A DNA stretch of 64,000 nt, from contig NZ_BSQG01000002.1 in NCBI RefSeq assembly GCF_030268225.1, positions 558,001 through 622,000 on the forward strand, given 5' to 3'. This document shows, one piece after another, positions 26,154 to 36,281 of this stretch. The stretch's first letter is position 1; the number at the start of each line of letters is the position of its first letter. The position numbers and the translations under genes were made by a program. The notes below the pieces were generated by a model. The model had not been told where the DNA came from, ran no database searches, and saw only the letters and a program-made list of their open reading frames with translations. This DNA is from Nocardiopsis ansamitocini (GTDB lineage Bacteria; Actinomycetota; Actinomycetes; Streptosporangiales; Streptosporangiaceae).

Positions 26154-27062
26154 ATGACTGTCCTGACCACTGACTTCGTGCAGCCGACCATGGACGACTA
26201 CCCGACCCGTAAGACCACGGAACCCGCACTGCTCTACCGCAAGGACCCGGCCGTCTGGGGTGACGCCGCCGACGGCCCCATCGACTCCGAGACGCTGGCC
26301 GGCTACGACGAGAACGGCTACCTCCAGATCGACAGCCTGCTCACCCAGGAGGAGCTGCGGGAGTACCGGGCCGAACTGGACCGGCTCCGCTCCGATGCGG
26401 GGCTGCAAAGCGACGAGCGTGTCGTCGTCGAGCCCGGAACCACCAAGGTCCGCTCGATCTACGAGGTCCACAAGATCAGTGAGCTGTTCGCCCGTCTCGT
26501 CGCGGATCCCCGAGTGGCGGGGCGTGCTCGCCAGATCCTCGGTTCCGAGGTCTACGTGCACCAGAGCCGGGTGAACCACGAGCGCCGTTTCACCGGAACC
26601 GACCTCTACTGGACGTCCGACTTCGAGACCTGGCACGCCGAGGACGGAATGCCCCGGATGCGCGCGGTCAGCATCGCCATCGCGCTCACCGACAACGAAT
26701 CCCACAACGGTGCGCTGATGGTCATGCCCGGATCGCACCGGACCTTCGTCTCCTGCGTCGGCGAAGCACCGGACGACCGCTACCGCTCCACGCCCGAGGG
26801 CGAAGAGGCCGGTGCCCCCGACCAGTGCAGCCTGTCGATCCTCGCGGAGAAGCGCGGCGTCGAGATGCTCACCGGGCCGGCCGGCAGCGCGACCATGCTC
26901 GACTCCAACTGCATGCACGCGGCCAGCAGCAGCCTCACGCCGTTCCCGCGCTCCAGTCTCCTCATCGTGTTCAACAGTGTGGAGAACACCTGCGCGGAGC
27001 CCTTCTCGGCCTCCTCGCCCCGGCCGGAATTCCTCGGGGCGCGCGACTTCACCACCGTGTAG
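26154..27062 (+). CDS. ectD: EctD-type ectoine hydroxylase with altered iron ligand
   Basis: EctD is an Fe(II)/2-oxoglutarate dioxygenase that makes 5-hydroxyectoine. The ATG at 26154 follows AGGGGG, giving 302 residues. The family signature is recognisable: VYVHQSRVN, then SDFETWHAEDGMPRMRAVS, NGALMVMPGSHRTFVSC, NCMHAASSSLTPFPRSS and FNSVENTCAEPF. Asp156, His255 and the 2-oxoglutarate Arg266 are present. The invariant first iron His of the WHSD motif is Thr154 here (YWTSDFETW, codon ACG at 26613), and the segment after His255 is diverged. Catalysis as usually understood needs that His, so this protein may be inactive or altered unless the base calls are wrong. It lies last in the ect operon, behind a hairpin. 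Confidence 0.9.
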   Translation: MTVLTTDFVQPTMDDYPTRKTTEPALLYRKDPAVWGDAADGPIDSETLAGYDENGYLQIDSLLTQEELREYRAELDRLRSDAGLQSDERVVVEPGTTKVRSIYEVHKISELFARLVADPRVAGRARQILGSEVYVHQSRVNHERRFTGTDLYWTSDFETWHAEDGMPRMRAVSIAIALTDNESHNGALMVMPGSHRTFVSCVGEAPDDRYRSTPEGEEAGAPDQCSLSILAEKRGVEMLTGPAGSATMLDSNCMHAASSSLTPFPRSSLLIVFNSVENTCAEPFSASSPRPEFLGARDFTTV

Positions 27063-27129
27063 AGGTACCGGCGATCCTGCCGACCGGGGCCTGCACGCGT
27101 CCACGGGGCGCACGGGCAGCCGCAGGCGA

Positions 27130-27165
27130 GGGGGCCGGGGCCGACAAGGCCCCGGCCCCCTCTTT
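27130..27165 (+). terminator. Terminator of the ect operon
   Basis: GGGGGCCGGGGCC (27130-27142) pairs perfectly with 27148-27160 over 13 bp around a GACAA loop and is followed by TCTTT. It starts 68 bases past the ectD stop. Confidence 0.8.
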
Positions 27166-27220
27166 CCGCCCTGTCGGACCGTGCGGTAAGCCCACACGGT
27201 CCCACCGGTACCGGGGGCGA

Positions 27221-27265
27221 GGTCACCGGGGTGCCGGAGGCGGTACCCCCGGCACCCCGGTGACC
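27221..27265 (-). terminator. Terminator of the sapA-like gene
   Basis: A perfect 17-bp stem (27221-27237 with 27249-27265) and 11-base loop lie two bases beyond the stop of the minus-strand sapA-like gene. It is symmetrical and could also stop read-through from ectD. Confidence 0.75.
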
Positions 27266-27267
27266 GC

Positions 27268-27681
27268 TCAGCCGCAGTTGGTCTTCTCGCGGTAGGTGTT
27301 CGCGGTACCGATGATTCCCTGCCAGTCCATGCAGGAGCCCTGGCCGTAGACGTAGACCGGTCCCGCATAGGTCGTGTAGTAGCCGGTGTCCTGCTGCGCG
27401 TTCTCGGGGATGCTGGTGGAGCGTTTCAGCGACACCGCCATGAGGACGGCCGAACCGGGGGTGTTGCGCACGGTCACGGCGCAGTTGTTGCCGTTGGCGC
27501 TGTTGTAGGTCAAGAACACCGTTCCCACGCTGCCGACGGAAGCGGAGTTGACGACCTGGTAGCCCGAACCGCACACACCGTTGTAGGTCGCCGCTGATGC
27601 CGGGGCGGCCGACAGCGCGGTACCGGCCAGCATCGCACCGGCCGCCAGTGAGATGGCCGCAAACCTCTTCAGCGTCTTCAT
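27268..27681 (-). CDS. sapA: Spore-associated protein A-like secreted protein
   Basis: The 137-residue product has a clear Sec signal peptide (MKTLKRFAAISLAAGAMLAG start, cleavage after APASA near residue 30). The compact mature domain begins ATYNGVCGSGYQVVNS and contains GTVFLTYNSANGNNC, TYAGPVYVYGQGSCMDW and a final Cys-Gly. These motifs match SapA of Streptomyces, a small protein found on aerial hyphae and spores. Four conserved Cys suggest two disulfides once exported. The gene is convergent with ectD and monocistronic, with its own terminator. Molecular function of SapA is not known. Confidence 0.85.
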   Translation of the reverse strand: MKTLKRFAAISLAAGAMLAGTALSAAPASAATYNGVCGSGYQVVNSASVGSVGTVFLTYNSANGNNCAVTVRNTPGSAVLMAVSLKRSTSIPENAQQDTGYYTTYAGPVYVYGQGSCMDWQGIIGTANTYREKTNCG

Positions 27682-27938
27682 GGAAGTCCCATCGGGTCTC
27701 GTGACACCGCTTCGGTGCGGCGCTCGACAGGAACTCTGGCAGCCGGTGCTTGCCGAACACTTCGTCTCGCCTTAACAGCCGCTTCCCTTTCCCACGCGCG
27801 ATCGGTGAATGATACGCAGCGTGACGGATTATCGGGCTTAGTGGAAAAGTTGCCTGGTAATCGCGACATACCGTAGTCATTCACGAGCTTTTTGAGTTGC
27901 CCGGGGCACACTGATGCTTCAACCGGGGGAGAGCGCGG

Positions 27939-28862
27939 GTGAAGAGAGCGCACGTATGGGTGATGTGGACGGGAAGCGCGGTGTTCGCGCTGTCCGTGCT
28001 GGTCACAGCCGCTTCCGAGTTCGCGGGAGTCGGGTGGGCCGACTCTTCTGGCGTTCCCTCGCCGTTGTGGACCGTCTGGATTCCCACCGCGGTGGGAATC
28101 CCGCTGATCTGGTTGCTGACCCCTGACCGGGGGCCGGCGGCTCTCGACAAGCAGGTGCGCCAGACGCTCGGGGGACACCCTGTTTCCCGGGAACTGAGCT
28201 ACCTCATGCTGTGCCTGGCGGGTTTCCTGGTCGGCGCGGTCCTGCTCGGCAACATCTTCGCGATCTTTCACGACGACGGTGTCCTCAACCTGGGGACCCC
28301 GGTGTCGCGGGTGGCGTTCCTGCTGATCATCCCGGTGTTGATGGTCGACCGGGCCGGCTTGACCCTCAGCCGCGTACGGGGCAGCATGCCGCGGTTGGCG
28401 ATAGGGGTGCGGGAGCCGTGGCGCTGGTCGGGACTGGTGGCGGTCACGGTGGTGCTGGGCATCGTGCTGCTGTACGCCTGGGAGGACGTCGTCCGGTCCG
28501 GTCCCGCGTTCTCGCTGGTCCTGCTGCTGGTCCTGCTGGTCGTGACGGTGCCGGAGGAGATCTTCTTCCGTGGCATGGTGCAGACCAGGCTGGAAGGCAT
28601 GCTGGGGCGGGGTGCCGGAATCGTGCTCGCCTCGTTGATGTTCGCTTTCGTCTACGCGACCCTTGGGAGTTACGTGGATCTGCTGCGACTGGGCGTGCAG
28701 TCGGTGGGCGGCGACTACCTGCTCGCGGTGGCCACCTACGGTGTCGCCGGGCTGCTCTACGGCTATCTGTGGTCGCACTACCGCAACATCTGGCTCAACG
28801 TCGGACTGCGTGCCGGAACGATCGCCCTGGTCCTGGGGCCGTCCTTGGCGCTCGCAGGATGA
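27939..28862 (+). CDS. CPBP-family intramembrane protease-like protein
   Basis: The GTG follows a GGGGGAGAG stretch. The 307-residue protein has about eight transmembrane helices. The CPBP/Abi signature EExxxR is present as Glu206-Glu207-Ile-Phe-Phe-Arg211 (VPEEIFFRGMVQTR). A later membrane motif YGYLWSHYRNIWLNVGLR stands where the second conserved box with metal-site His/Asn lies in the family. Members include eukaryotic Rce1-like prenyl proteases, and many bacterial ones are tied to bacteriocin immunity. It overlaps the next gene by ATGA and the two share the YGYLWS-YRNIWLN segment, so they are tandem paralogues. Substrate unknown. Confidence 0.8.
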   Translation: MKRAHVWVMWTGSAVFALSVLVTAASEFAGVGWADSSGVPSPLWTVWIPTAVGIPLIWLLTPDRGPAALDKQVRQTLGGHPVSRELSYLMLCLAGFLVGAVLLGNIFAIFHDDGVLNLGTPVSRVAFLLIIPVLMVDRAGLTLSRVRGSMPRLAIGVREPWRWSGLVAVTVVLGIVLLYAWEDVVRSGPAFSLVLLLVLLVVTVPEEIFFRGMVQTRLEGMLGRGAGIVLASLMFAFVYATLGSYVDLLRLGVQSVGGDYLLAVATYGVAGLLYGYLWSHYRNIWLNVGLRAGTIALVLGPSLALAG

Positions 28863-29806
28863 CGCGCGTGGAGAACGCGCTCGCAGGGCGCCTGCCCCGG
28901 GCCCTGGTGGTGTGCCTCGGCCTGGTGGTCTTTCTCGTCTCCGCGGTCTACCTGTACTCCGTCGGGTCCACCCGGATCAGGGGAACCGACGACTTCTCCT
29001 CGGGCGAGCTGTGGACGCTGTGGCTGCCTGTCGCCGTGACGATGCTGTGCGTCCGGTTCATCCCGTGGCGCCGGCCCCCCGATGACGACCTCATCGGTCA
29101 GGTCGGCCACATGTTCCGCGGGCGCCGGGTCGACCAGGAGGTCGTGGTCCTGCTGGCGTGCCTGTTCGGGTTCTTCGTGGGGGACGGGTTCCTGGAGTTC
29201 GCCTTCCGGACCATGAGCCCGGGTCTCTCCGGCCTGGCGTACCACACGGCCAAGGTGGTGTTCCTGCTGATCCTGCCGCTGATCCTCATCGGCGGTTCGG
29301 GCATCATGCGCCACGTGTCCGGACCGGACCTGATGACCCTGGCCACGCGGGTTCCGCTGGGCTGGCGCTGGGCCGGCCTGGTCGGGGTGCTCGCCTACCT
29401 CTACCTCAACGTCTTCCTCCGCTGGACGACCGCTGCGGTCGGCGAGGAGCGCATCCCCCAGGGGTACTCGCTGCTCCTGGGGCTGCTGCTGACCATCGCC
29501 ACCTCCGCGCTGCTCCAGGAGTTCTTCTTCCGCGTGCTCCTACAGACCCGGGTCGAGGCGCTGCTCGGCCGGTGGCCGGCGATCGTCGCGACCGCCCTGC
29601 TCTGCGCGGCCGCCGAACTGGTGGGCGCCGGCTTCGTCCCGTCGGTGTCCGAGGAGCTGGCGATGACCGCGGCGGTGACGGTCCCGGTCGGCCTGATGTA
29701 CGGCTACCTGTGGTCGCGTTATCGCAACATCTGGTTGAACTTCCTGCTGCACGGCGGGGTGAGCTGCCTGGTTCTCTTTCCCGCGCTACAGGGCACCGTC
29801 CTTTGA
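28859..29806 (+). CDS. CPBP-like membrane protein, degenerate EExxxR
   Basis: The ATG overlaps the previous stop (ATGA), so translation is coupled. The 315 residues are similar in helix layout to the upstream paralogue, and the ending YGYLWSRYRNIWLNFLLHGG keeps the second box including a His. The first box reads Gln220-Glu221-Phe-Phe-Phe-Arg225: the first Glu of EExxxR is Gln. Family members with changed first Glu may have lost protease activity. The pair could act as a hetero-oligomer with one active subunit. That is inference. Confidence 0.78.
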   Translation: MTRVENALAGRLPRALVVCLGLVVFLVSAVYLYSVGSTRIRGTDDFSSGELWTLWLPVAVTMLCVRFIPWRRPPDDDLIGQVGHMFRGRRVDQEVVVLLACLFGFFVGDGFLEFAFRTMSPGLSGLAYHTAKVVFLLILPLILIGGSGIMRHVSGPDLMTLATRVPLGWRWAGLVGVLAYLYLNVFLRWTTAAVGEERIPQGYSLLLGLLLTIATSALLQEFFFRVLLQTRVEALLGRWPAIVATALLCAAAELVGAGFVPSVSEELAMTAAVTVPVGLMYGYLWSRYRNIWLNFLLHGGVSCLVLFPALQGTVL

Positions 29807-29882
29807 GGCCGTGGTCGTGCTCGTCTGACACTGGAGCCGCCCCGGCACATAATGGGCGTCGACGCGACCGAACCGGGGGGAC

Positions 29883-30515
29883 ATGACCACGCTCGCCGAG
29901 GACCTGATCGTTCTTGCCCACGACCCTGCCAAGGGTCGACCGTTGGTCGGCTCCACCCGGCTGGCCTGCGGGCTCGCCGGAGCGCTGTTGGCCGACCTCG
30001 CGCTGGCCGGGCGTATCAGCATCGATGCCGACTACGTCTACGCCGACCGCTACTCGCCGTCCAGGGACACCGACCTCGACACCGTGGCGGATCGGATCGC
30101 GGTGAGCCGGCGCAACCGCAAGGTGCACTGGTGGGTGAACAAACTCCAGTCGTCGACGCTGCGCAAACGTCTGCTGGAACGGTCGACACGCGAAGGAGCC
30201 CTGCACCGCGCCCGGCGTACGGTCCTGGTGGTCTTCCCCCGGGACGACTACTATCCCCGCGATCCGGACCGGCGTTCCCAGCTGCGCCGGAATCTGCGTG
30301 GGGTCCTGCTCGGGGAGGTCCGGGCCGACGCCCGCACCATGGTGCTGCTCGCGCTCGTGGGAGCGACGGGCGCCCACCGCAGGCTCTTCCCCGATCTCCC
30401 CAACAGGGAGCGCCGGCGCCGGATCAAGACGGTCGTCACCGGCGACACGATCGGCAGGGCGGTCCGCAAGGCGGTCCAGTCGAGCGAGGCGGCCTCGGCC
30501 GGCGCCGGAGGTTGA
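29883..30515 (+). CDS. GPP34 (Golgi phosphoprotein 3) family protein
   Basis: The ATG follows GGGGGAC. The 210-residue mostly helical protein has the family opening TLAEDLIVLAHDPAKGRPLVG, then LACGLAGALLADLALAGRI and late RTMVLLALVGATGAHRRLFPD. GPP34 domains bind phosphoinositides in eukaryotic Golgi. In actinomycetes they are common, cytosolic or membrane-peripheral and mostly uncharacterised. It stands alone between the CPBP pair and ppk, on the same strand, 76 bp after the second CPBP gene. Confidence 0.85.
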   Translation: MTTLAEDLIVLAHDPAKGRPLVGSTRLACGLAGALLADLALAGRISIDADYVYADRYSPSRDTDLDTVADRIAVSRRNRKVHWWVNKLQSSTLRKRLLERSTREGALHRARRTVLVVFPRDDYYPRDPDRRSQLRRNLRGVLLGEVRADARTMVLLALVGATGAHRRLFPDLPNRERRRRIKTVVTGDTIGRAVRKAVQSSEAASAGAGG

Positions 30516-30736
30516 CCGAGGGACAATGGCCGGCCGGCGAATTCGGTTGTCGCCGAAGAAATTCGTGGAGTTTCGGGGAGGCGTCCGAACGTCAAAGTCC
30601 GGTAGCGCAGGGTATTTCGCGATTCATCACTCGGCCGTAACCCTCTCAATGCGGTAAATCGTCTCCCTGAAGTGCTGCAACGCCCCGAAGAACGGGTAAG
30701 GAACTATGTATGGCCGTAACACGGCGTAAAGGTCGG

Positions 30737-30758
30737 GTTCGGCGTCCGTTCACGGGAA
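30737..30758 (+). promoter_or_regulatory. Candidate PHO box before ppk
   Basis: Two adjacent 11-base units begin GTTC (GTTCGGCGTCC at 30737 and GTTCACGGGAA at 30748). Streptomyces PhoP sites are 11-base direct repeats of this GTTCACC type, and ppk is PhoP-controlled in S. lividans. It ends 18 bases before the start codon. The first unit is a weak match. Confidence 0.35.
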
Positions 30759-30776
30759 TGGGGGAGTCTGCGACCT

Positions 30777-32864
30777 GTGAGTGTGGAACCGGTGTATACG
30801 GCCCAGAATGGTGAAGAACTCCCTATAGACCGATTTATGGACCGCGAGGAAAGTTGGCTTCGGTTCAACCAGCGTGTGCTGGAACTCGCTGAGGACACCG
30901 CGATACCGCTGCTGGAGCGCGCGATGTTCCTCGCCATCTTCTCCAGCAACCTCGACGAATTCTTCATGGTCCGCGTCGCCGGCCTCAAACGGCGGCTGGC
31001 TACCGGGGTCGCAGTGTCCTCGCCCAGGGGGCACCACCCCAGGGAACTGCTGGAACGGATCAGCAAGGTCGCCCACGAGCTGATGCCGCGTCACGCAGAG
31101 TGCTTCCACAACTCGGTGGGGCCCGCGCTCGCCGAAGCCGGCATCCGCATCGTCCGCTGGGACGAGCTCACCAGTGCCGAGAGCCAGCGGATGCAGCGCT
31201 TCTTCCGACGCACCATCTATCCGGTCCTCACCCCTTTCGCTGTCGACCCCGCGCACCCCTTCCCCTACATCTCCGGCCGCTCCCTCAACCTCGCCGTGAC
31301 CGTCCACGACCCTCAGAGCGGGCGCCGGATGTTCGCCCGCATCAAGGTCCCCTCGATCCTGCCCCGCTTCATCGAACTCGACGGCGGTCGCTTCGTCCCG
31401 GTCGAGGACGTCATCGCCGCACACCTGCCGCAGCTGTTCGAGGGCATGGAGATCCGCGAGCACCACGCCTTCCGGGTCACCCGCAACACCGACCTCGAAG
31501 TGGACGAGGACGAGACCGACGACCTCGTCCAGGCCCTGGAGAACGAACTGTTGCGCCGCAGGTTCGGCCCTCTCGTGCGCCTGGAGGTGGAGGAGACCAT
31601 CTCCGACGCCGTCCTCGCGATCCTGCGCCAGGAACTTGGCGCCGAGGAGGGGGAGGTCTACCGGGTCCCCGGTCCGCTCAACCTGGCCGGGCTGTCGCAG
31701 CTTTACAACCTGGACCGGCCCGAACTCAAGTACGCGCCGCTGGTTCCGGTGGAGCCGCGCGCACTCGCCAACGGGGACTTCTTCTCCGCTGTGCGCGAGC
31801 GCGAGCTGCTGGTCCAGCACCCCTACGAGTCCTTTGCGGCCACCACCGAGCGTTTCCTCGCGGCTGCCGCCGTCGACCCCCAGGTCGTGGCGATCAAGCA
31901 GACCCTCTACCGGACCAGCGGCGACTCGTCCATCGTGGAAGCGCTGATCGAGGCGGCGGAGTCCGGTAAAGAGGTCGTGGCCCTCGTCGAGATCAAGGCG
32001 CGTTTCGACGAACAGAACAACATCCGTTGGGCCCGCAAGCTCGAAGAGGCGGGCTGTCATGTCGTCTACGGCGTCGTCGGACTGAAGACCCACTGCAAAC
32101 TCGCCCTCGTGGTCCGCCGCGAGGAGGACGGGACGCTGCGCCGGTACTGCCACGTGGGAACCGGCAACTACAATCCCCGAACCGCCCGTATCTACGAGGA
32201 TTTCGGGCTGTTCAGCTCCGACCTCGAACTGGTCGAGGACCTGAGCGACCTCTTCAACCACCTGACCGGCTTCTCCCGCAAAAGACACTACCGACGGCTC
32301 CTCGTAGCGCCCCGGGCGCTGCGCGAGTCGCTGACCCGTCAGATCCAGAACGAGATGGCCAACCACGAGCAGGGGCTGCCCGCCCGGATCCGGATCAAGG
32401 CCAATTCCCTGGTCGACGAGGACATCATCGACGCGCTCTACGCGGCGTCGCGGGTCGGCGTCCCCATCGATCTGTGGATTCGCGGCAGCTGCGTGCTGCG
32501 CCCCGGCATTCCCGGCCTCTCCGAGACCGTGAGGGTACGCAGCATCCTGGGACGGTTCCTGGAGCACTCCAGGGTCTTCGTCTTCGAGAACGCCGGAGAC
32601 CCCCAGGTGTGGATCGGCAGCGCCGACCTCATGCCGCGCAACCTCGACCGCCGGGTCGAGGCGTTGGTGAACATCACCGACACCGGACAGCGGGTCCGGT
32701 TGATCGGCATGATGGACCTCGCCATGGCCGACAGCACGTCCTCCTGGCGGTTGGCCGAGGACGGGAGTTGGACCCGTGCCTCCCACGACGGCCGCGGCAC
32801 ACCCCTGCTGGACTTCCAGAACACGTTGCGCGGCGACCGGCACCTGCGGGTCGTCGATGGCTGA
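30777..32864 (+). CDS. ppk: Polyphosphate kinase 1
   Basis: PPK1 reversibly makes inorganic polyphosphate from ATP at the inner face of the membrane. The product has 695 residues from a GTG (a GGGGGAG lies farther upstream than usual). The N-domain opens [20 protein letters not shown], followed by the [15 protein letters not shown] segment. The autophosphorylated His459 sits in [20 protein letters not shown] and the second essential His597 in EHSRVFVF. The fold ends [17 protein letters not shown]. The stop overlaps the Nudix gene by eight bases. The ppk1/mutT1 pairing is also seen in Mycobacterium (Rv2984/Rv2985). A candidate PHO box precedes it. Confidence 0.97.
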   Translation: MSVEPVYTAQNGEELPIDRFMDREESWLRFNQRVLELAEDTAIPLLERAMFLAIFSSNLDEFFMVRVAGLKRRLATGVAVSSPRGHHPRELLERISKVAHELMPRHAECFHNSVGPALAEAGIRIVRWDELTSAESQRMQRFFRRTIYPVLTPFAVDPAHPFPYISGRSLNLAVTVHDPQSGRRMFARIKVPSILPRFIELDGGRFVPVEDVIAAHLPQLFEGMEIREHHAFRVTRNTDLEVDEDETDDLVQALENELLRRRFGPLVRLEVEETISDAVLAILRQELGAEEGEVYRVPGPLNLAGLSQLYNLDRPELKYAPLVPVEPRALANGDFFSAVRERELLVQHPYESFAATTERFLAAAAVDPQVVAIKQTLYRTSGDSSIVEALIEAAESGKEVVALVEIKARFDEQNNIRWARKLEEAGCHVVYGVVGLKTHCKLALVVRREEDGTLRRYCHVGTGNYNPRTARIYEDFGLFSSDLELVEDLSDLFNHLTGFSRKRHYRRLLVAPRALRESLTRQIQNEMANHEQGLPARIRIKANSLVDEDIIDALYAASRVGVPIDLWIRGSCVLRPGIPGLSETVRVRSILGRFLEHSRVFVFENAGDPQVWIGSADLMPRNLDRRVEALVNITDTGQRVRLIGMMDLAMADSTSSWRLAEDGSWTRASHDGRGTPLLDFQNTLRGDRHLRVVDG

Positions 32865-33828
32865 CGACCAGACCCCGGGCACCGTCGGGAGCCCTTGCAC
32901 GGCTCCCGGCGGTGCGGTCGGCGGCTACCTCGAACCGATCCGTGCGGCGGGCGCGGTGCTGTGGCGCGAGGGTTCCGACGGCCGTGCGGTCGCCCTCGTC
33001 CACCGACCGGCCCGCGACGACTGGAGCCTGCCCAAGGGCAAGCTCAAGAACGGCGAGCACGTCCTTTCCGCGGCGGTGCGCGAGGTCGGCGAGGAGACGG
33101 GTCTGCGGCCGGTACTGGGCCGCCGCCTGCCCTCGCAGCGCTACCTGAAGAACGGCTGGCCCAAACAGGTCGAATGGTGGGCGGCCACCGCCACCGACGA
33201 ATCCGTTTTCCAACCCACCGACGAGGTGGACGCCCTGGAGTGGTTCCCACTCGCCAGGGCGCGTGAACGGCTCAGCTACGACCACGATCGCCAGGTCCTC
33301 GACGACTTCTGCCGAGGGCCGGCCCGGACCGTTCCGCTGATCCTGCTCCGGCACGGCTCCGCCGGGGAGAAGAACGCGTGGGCCGACCACGACCTGTTGC
33401 GCCCGCTCGACGGGACGGGCCGCGCCGACGCCCTGGCCCTGGCCACGGTGCTGGGTGCCTTCGGCGTGGCCGACGTGGTCTCCTCGGCCGCTGCGCGCTG
33501 CACCGAGACCGTGCTGCCCTACTCCGTCATGCACACCGCGGAGGTGCGCACCGAGCGTTCTTTCACCACGGGGACGACGAGCGGTGCCCCGTCCTTCGAG
33601 CGCCACACGGCCCGCAAGGCGTTCGCCGCACTGCTCGCCGAACGAAGCGCGGTCCTGGTGTGCACCCACGGCGAGCTCGTCGCCGATCTCATGCGCGAGA
33701 CGCTGCTCCGGTCGGGCGCGCCGGTCTCCCAGCAGTTGTCGCTGCGCAAGGGCACGTTCTGGGTGGTGCACGTCGGAGCGGAGGACGGTGCACTGGCCGC
33801 CGTCGAGCGGCACGCGGCCCGGGGGTGA
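32857..33828 (+). CDS. mutT1: MutT1-like Nudix hydrolase / histidine phosphatase fusion
   Basis: The ATG overlaps the ppk end (ATGGCTGA). The 323-residue protein has an N-terminal Nudix domain (~25-150) with the Nudix box [22 protein letters not shown]-terminal histidine-phosphatase domain (~160-320) has the phospho-His motif LLRHGSAG and a second His in CTHGEL. This two-domain layout is that of mycobacterial MutT1, which clears 8-oxo-dGTP and diadenosine polyphosphates. The Nudix half is intact by motif. The link to polyphosphate metabolism is by gene neighbourhood only. Confidence 0.9.
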   Translation: MADDQTPGTVGSPCTAPGGAVGGYLEPIRAAGAVLWREGSDGRAVALVHRPARDDWSLPKGKLKNGEHVLSAAVREVGEETGLRPVLGRRLPSQRYLKNGWPKQVEWWAATATDESVFQPTDEVDALEWFPLARARERLSYDHDRQVLDDFCRGPARTVPLILLRHGSAGEKNAWADHDLLRPLDGTGRADALALATVLGAFGVADVVSSAAARCTETVLPYSVMHTAEVRTERSFTTGTTSGAPSFERHTARKAFAALLAERSAVLVCTHGELVADLMRETLLRSGAPVSQQLSLRKGTFWVVHVGAEDGALAAVERHAARG

Positions 33829-33859
33829 CCCCGCCCGGACGCTGGGTAGGGTGACGGCC

Positions 33860-34291
33860 ATGGCAAAGCATCGCGTCTCCCGCACCATCGTCATCGCGGC
33901 CCCGGCCCCGAAGATCTTCGACATTCTCGCCGACCCGCGCCGCCATCCCGAGATGGACGGTTCCGGCAGCGTCCAGGGGGCGATCGAGGGGCCCGGGCGA
34001 TTGGGGTTGGGGTCGCGGTTCGGAATGGACATGCGGCTCGGTCTGCCCTACCGCATCACCAACGAGGTGGTGGAGTTCGAGGAGAACCGGCTGATCGCCT
34101 GGCGGCACAAGGGCCCCCACCGGTGGCGCTGGGTGCTGGAGCCGCTGGACGAGCACACCACGAAGGTCACCGAGACCTTCGACTACTCCTACGCGGGCTC
34201 TTTCGTCTACCAGTTGCTGGGCTACCCCGCGCGCAACGCCCGCGGGATCGAGGAGACCCTTCCCCGCCTCAAAAAGCTTCTGGAGTCCTGA
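33860..34291 (+). CDS. SRPBCC-superfamily protein
   Basis: The ATG at 33860 lies 31 bp after the Nudix gene, giving 143 residues. The START-like SRPBCC fold opens VSRTIVIAAPAPKIFDILADP and closes with a long C-terminal helix (GIEETLPRLKKLLES). The middle strands include FEENRLIAWRHKGPHRWRW. These small cavity proteins bind hydrophobic ligands. No catalytic residues are evident. Probably co-transcribed with ppk and the Nudix gene. Confidence 0.82.
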   Translation: MAKHRVSRTIVIAAPAPKIFDILADPRRHPEMDGSGSVQGAIEGPGRLGLGSRFGMDMRLGLPYRITNEVVEFEENRLIAWRHKGPHRWRWVLEPLDEHTTKVTETFDYSYAGSFVYQLLGYPARNARGIEETLPRLKKLLES

Positions 34292-34369
34292 CCTTTCCCG
34301 TCGTGGCCCCGTTTTCCCTGTCGCGGTCCGCGGCTGTTCCCCGCCGACTACGGGACGCCCGGACACGGG

Positions 34370-35427
<1,058 letters not shown>

Positions 35428-35431
<4 letters not shown>

Positions 35432-36258
35432 GGTGCACTCACCCACCGGTCGCGCAGGCAGATCAGAATGACCAGGGAGACCGCCAGCAGGACGAGGCTC
35501 AACACGATCGCGGCGTCCGGGCTCTGCTGCATCGCCAGGTAGACGGCCAGTGGCATGGTCTGGGTGCGGCCGGGGAAGTTCCCGGCGAACATGACGGTCG
35601 CCCCGAACTCGCCCAGTGCCCGGGACCAGCACAGCACCGCGCCCGCGAGCACGCCGGGGGCGACCATCGGCAGCGTCACGCGGCGAAAGATGGTGGACCT
35701 GCTGGCACCCAGTGTCGCGGCCGCGTCCTCATAGCGCCGGTCCGCGCCGCGCAGCGCACCCTCGACGCTGATCACCAGGAAGGGCATCGCCACGAAGACC
35801 TGTGCGACCACGACCGCCGCAGTCGTGAACGGCAGCGAGTACCCCGTCCAGGCGTAGATGTACTGGCCGAGCACGCCGTTGCGTCCCAACACCAGCAGCA
35901 GCGCCACTCCTCCCACGATCGGCGGGATCACCAGCGGGACGGTGACCAGCGCCCGCACCACGCGGCGCCCCGGGAACTCGGTGCGCGCCAGCAGCCAGGC
36001 CAGGGGGACCCCCAGGACGAGGGAGACCAGGGTGGCGACCGTGGCGGTGGTCAGCGACAGCCGGAGCGCGCCCAGTACCTCCGGCATGAGCAGCCGGGTG
36101 CCGAGGGTGGGCCACGGCGCACGCAGCAGCAGCCCGAGGAAGGGCAGGAGGAGGAAGGCGAACCCGAGCAGCGCGGGCACCACGAGGAGCCAGGGGAACC
36201 GCCCGGAGGCGACCCTGATGGGGCGTTCGCGCCGTCGCGCGGAGGTCTGCGTGCTCAA
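35428..36258 (-). CDS. modB: Molybdate ABC transporter permease ModB
   Basis: A TTG at 36258 is the only start near the frame opening; the open frame extends further into modA without support. A GGAG lies 11 bases upstream. The 276-residue permease has about six helices and the ABC coupling motif (EDAAATLGASRSTIFRRVTLP). The tail LGEFGATVMFAGNFPGRTQTM is the usual ModB sequence. It lies between modA (23 bp upstream) and modC (4-nt overlap). The start is the least sure part. Confidence 0.9.
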
Positions 36259-36281
36259 TCGTCGTCCAGCTCCGGGAGCGG

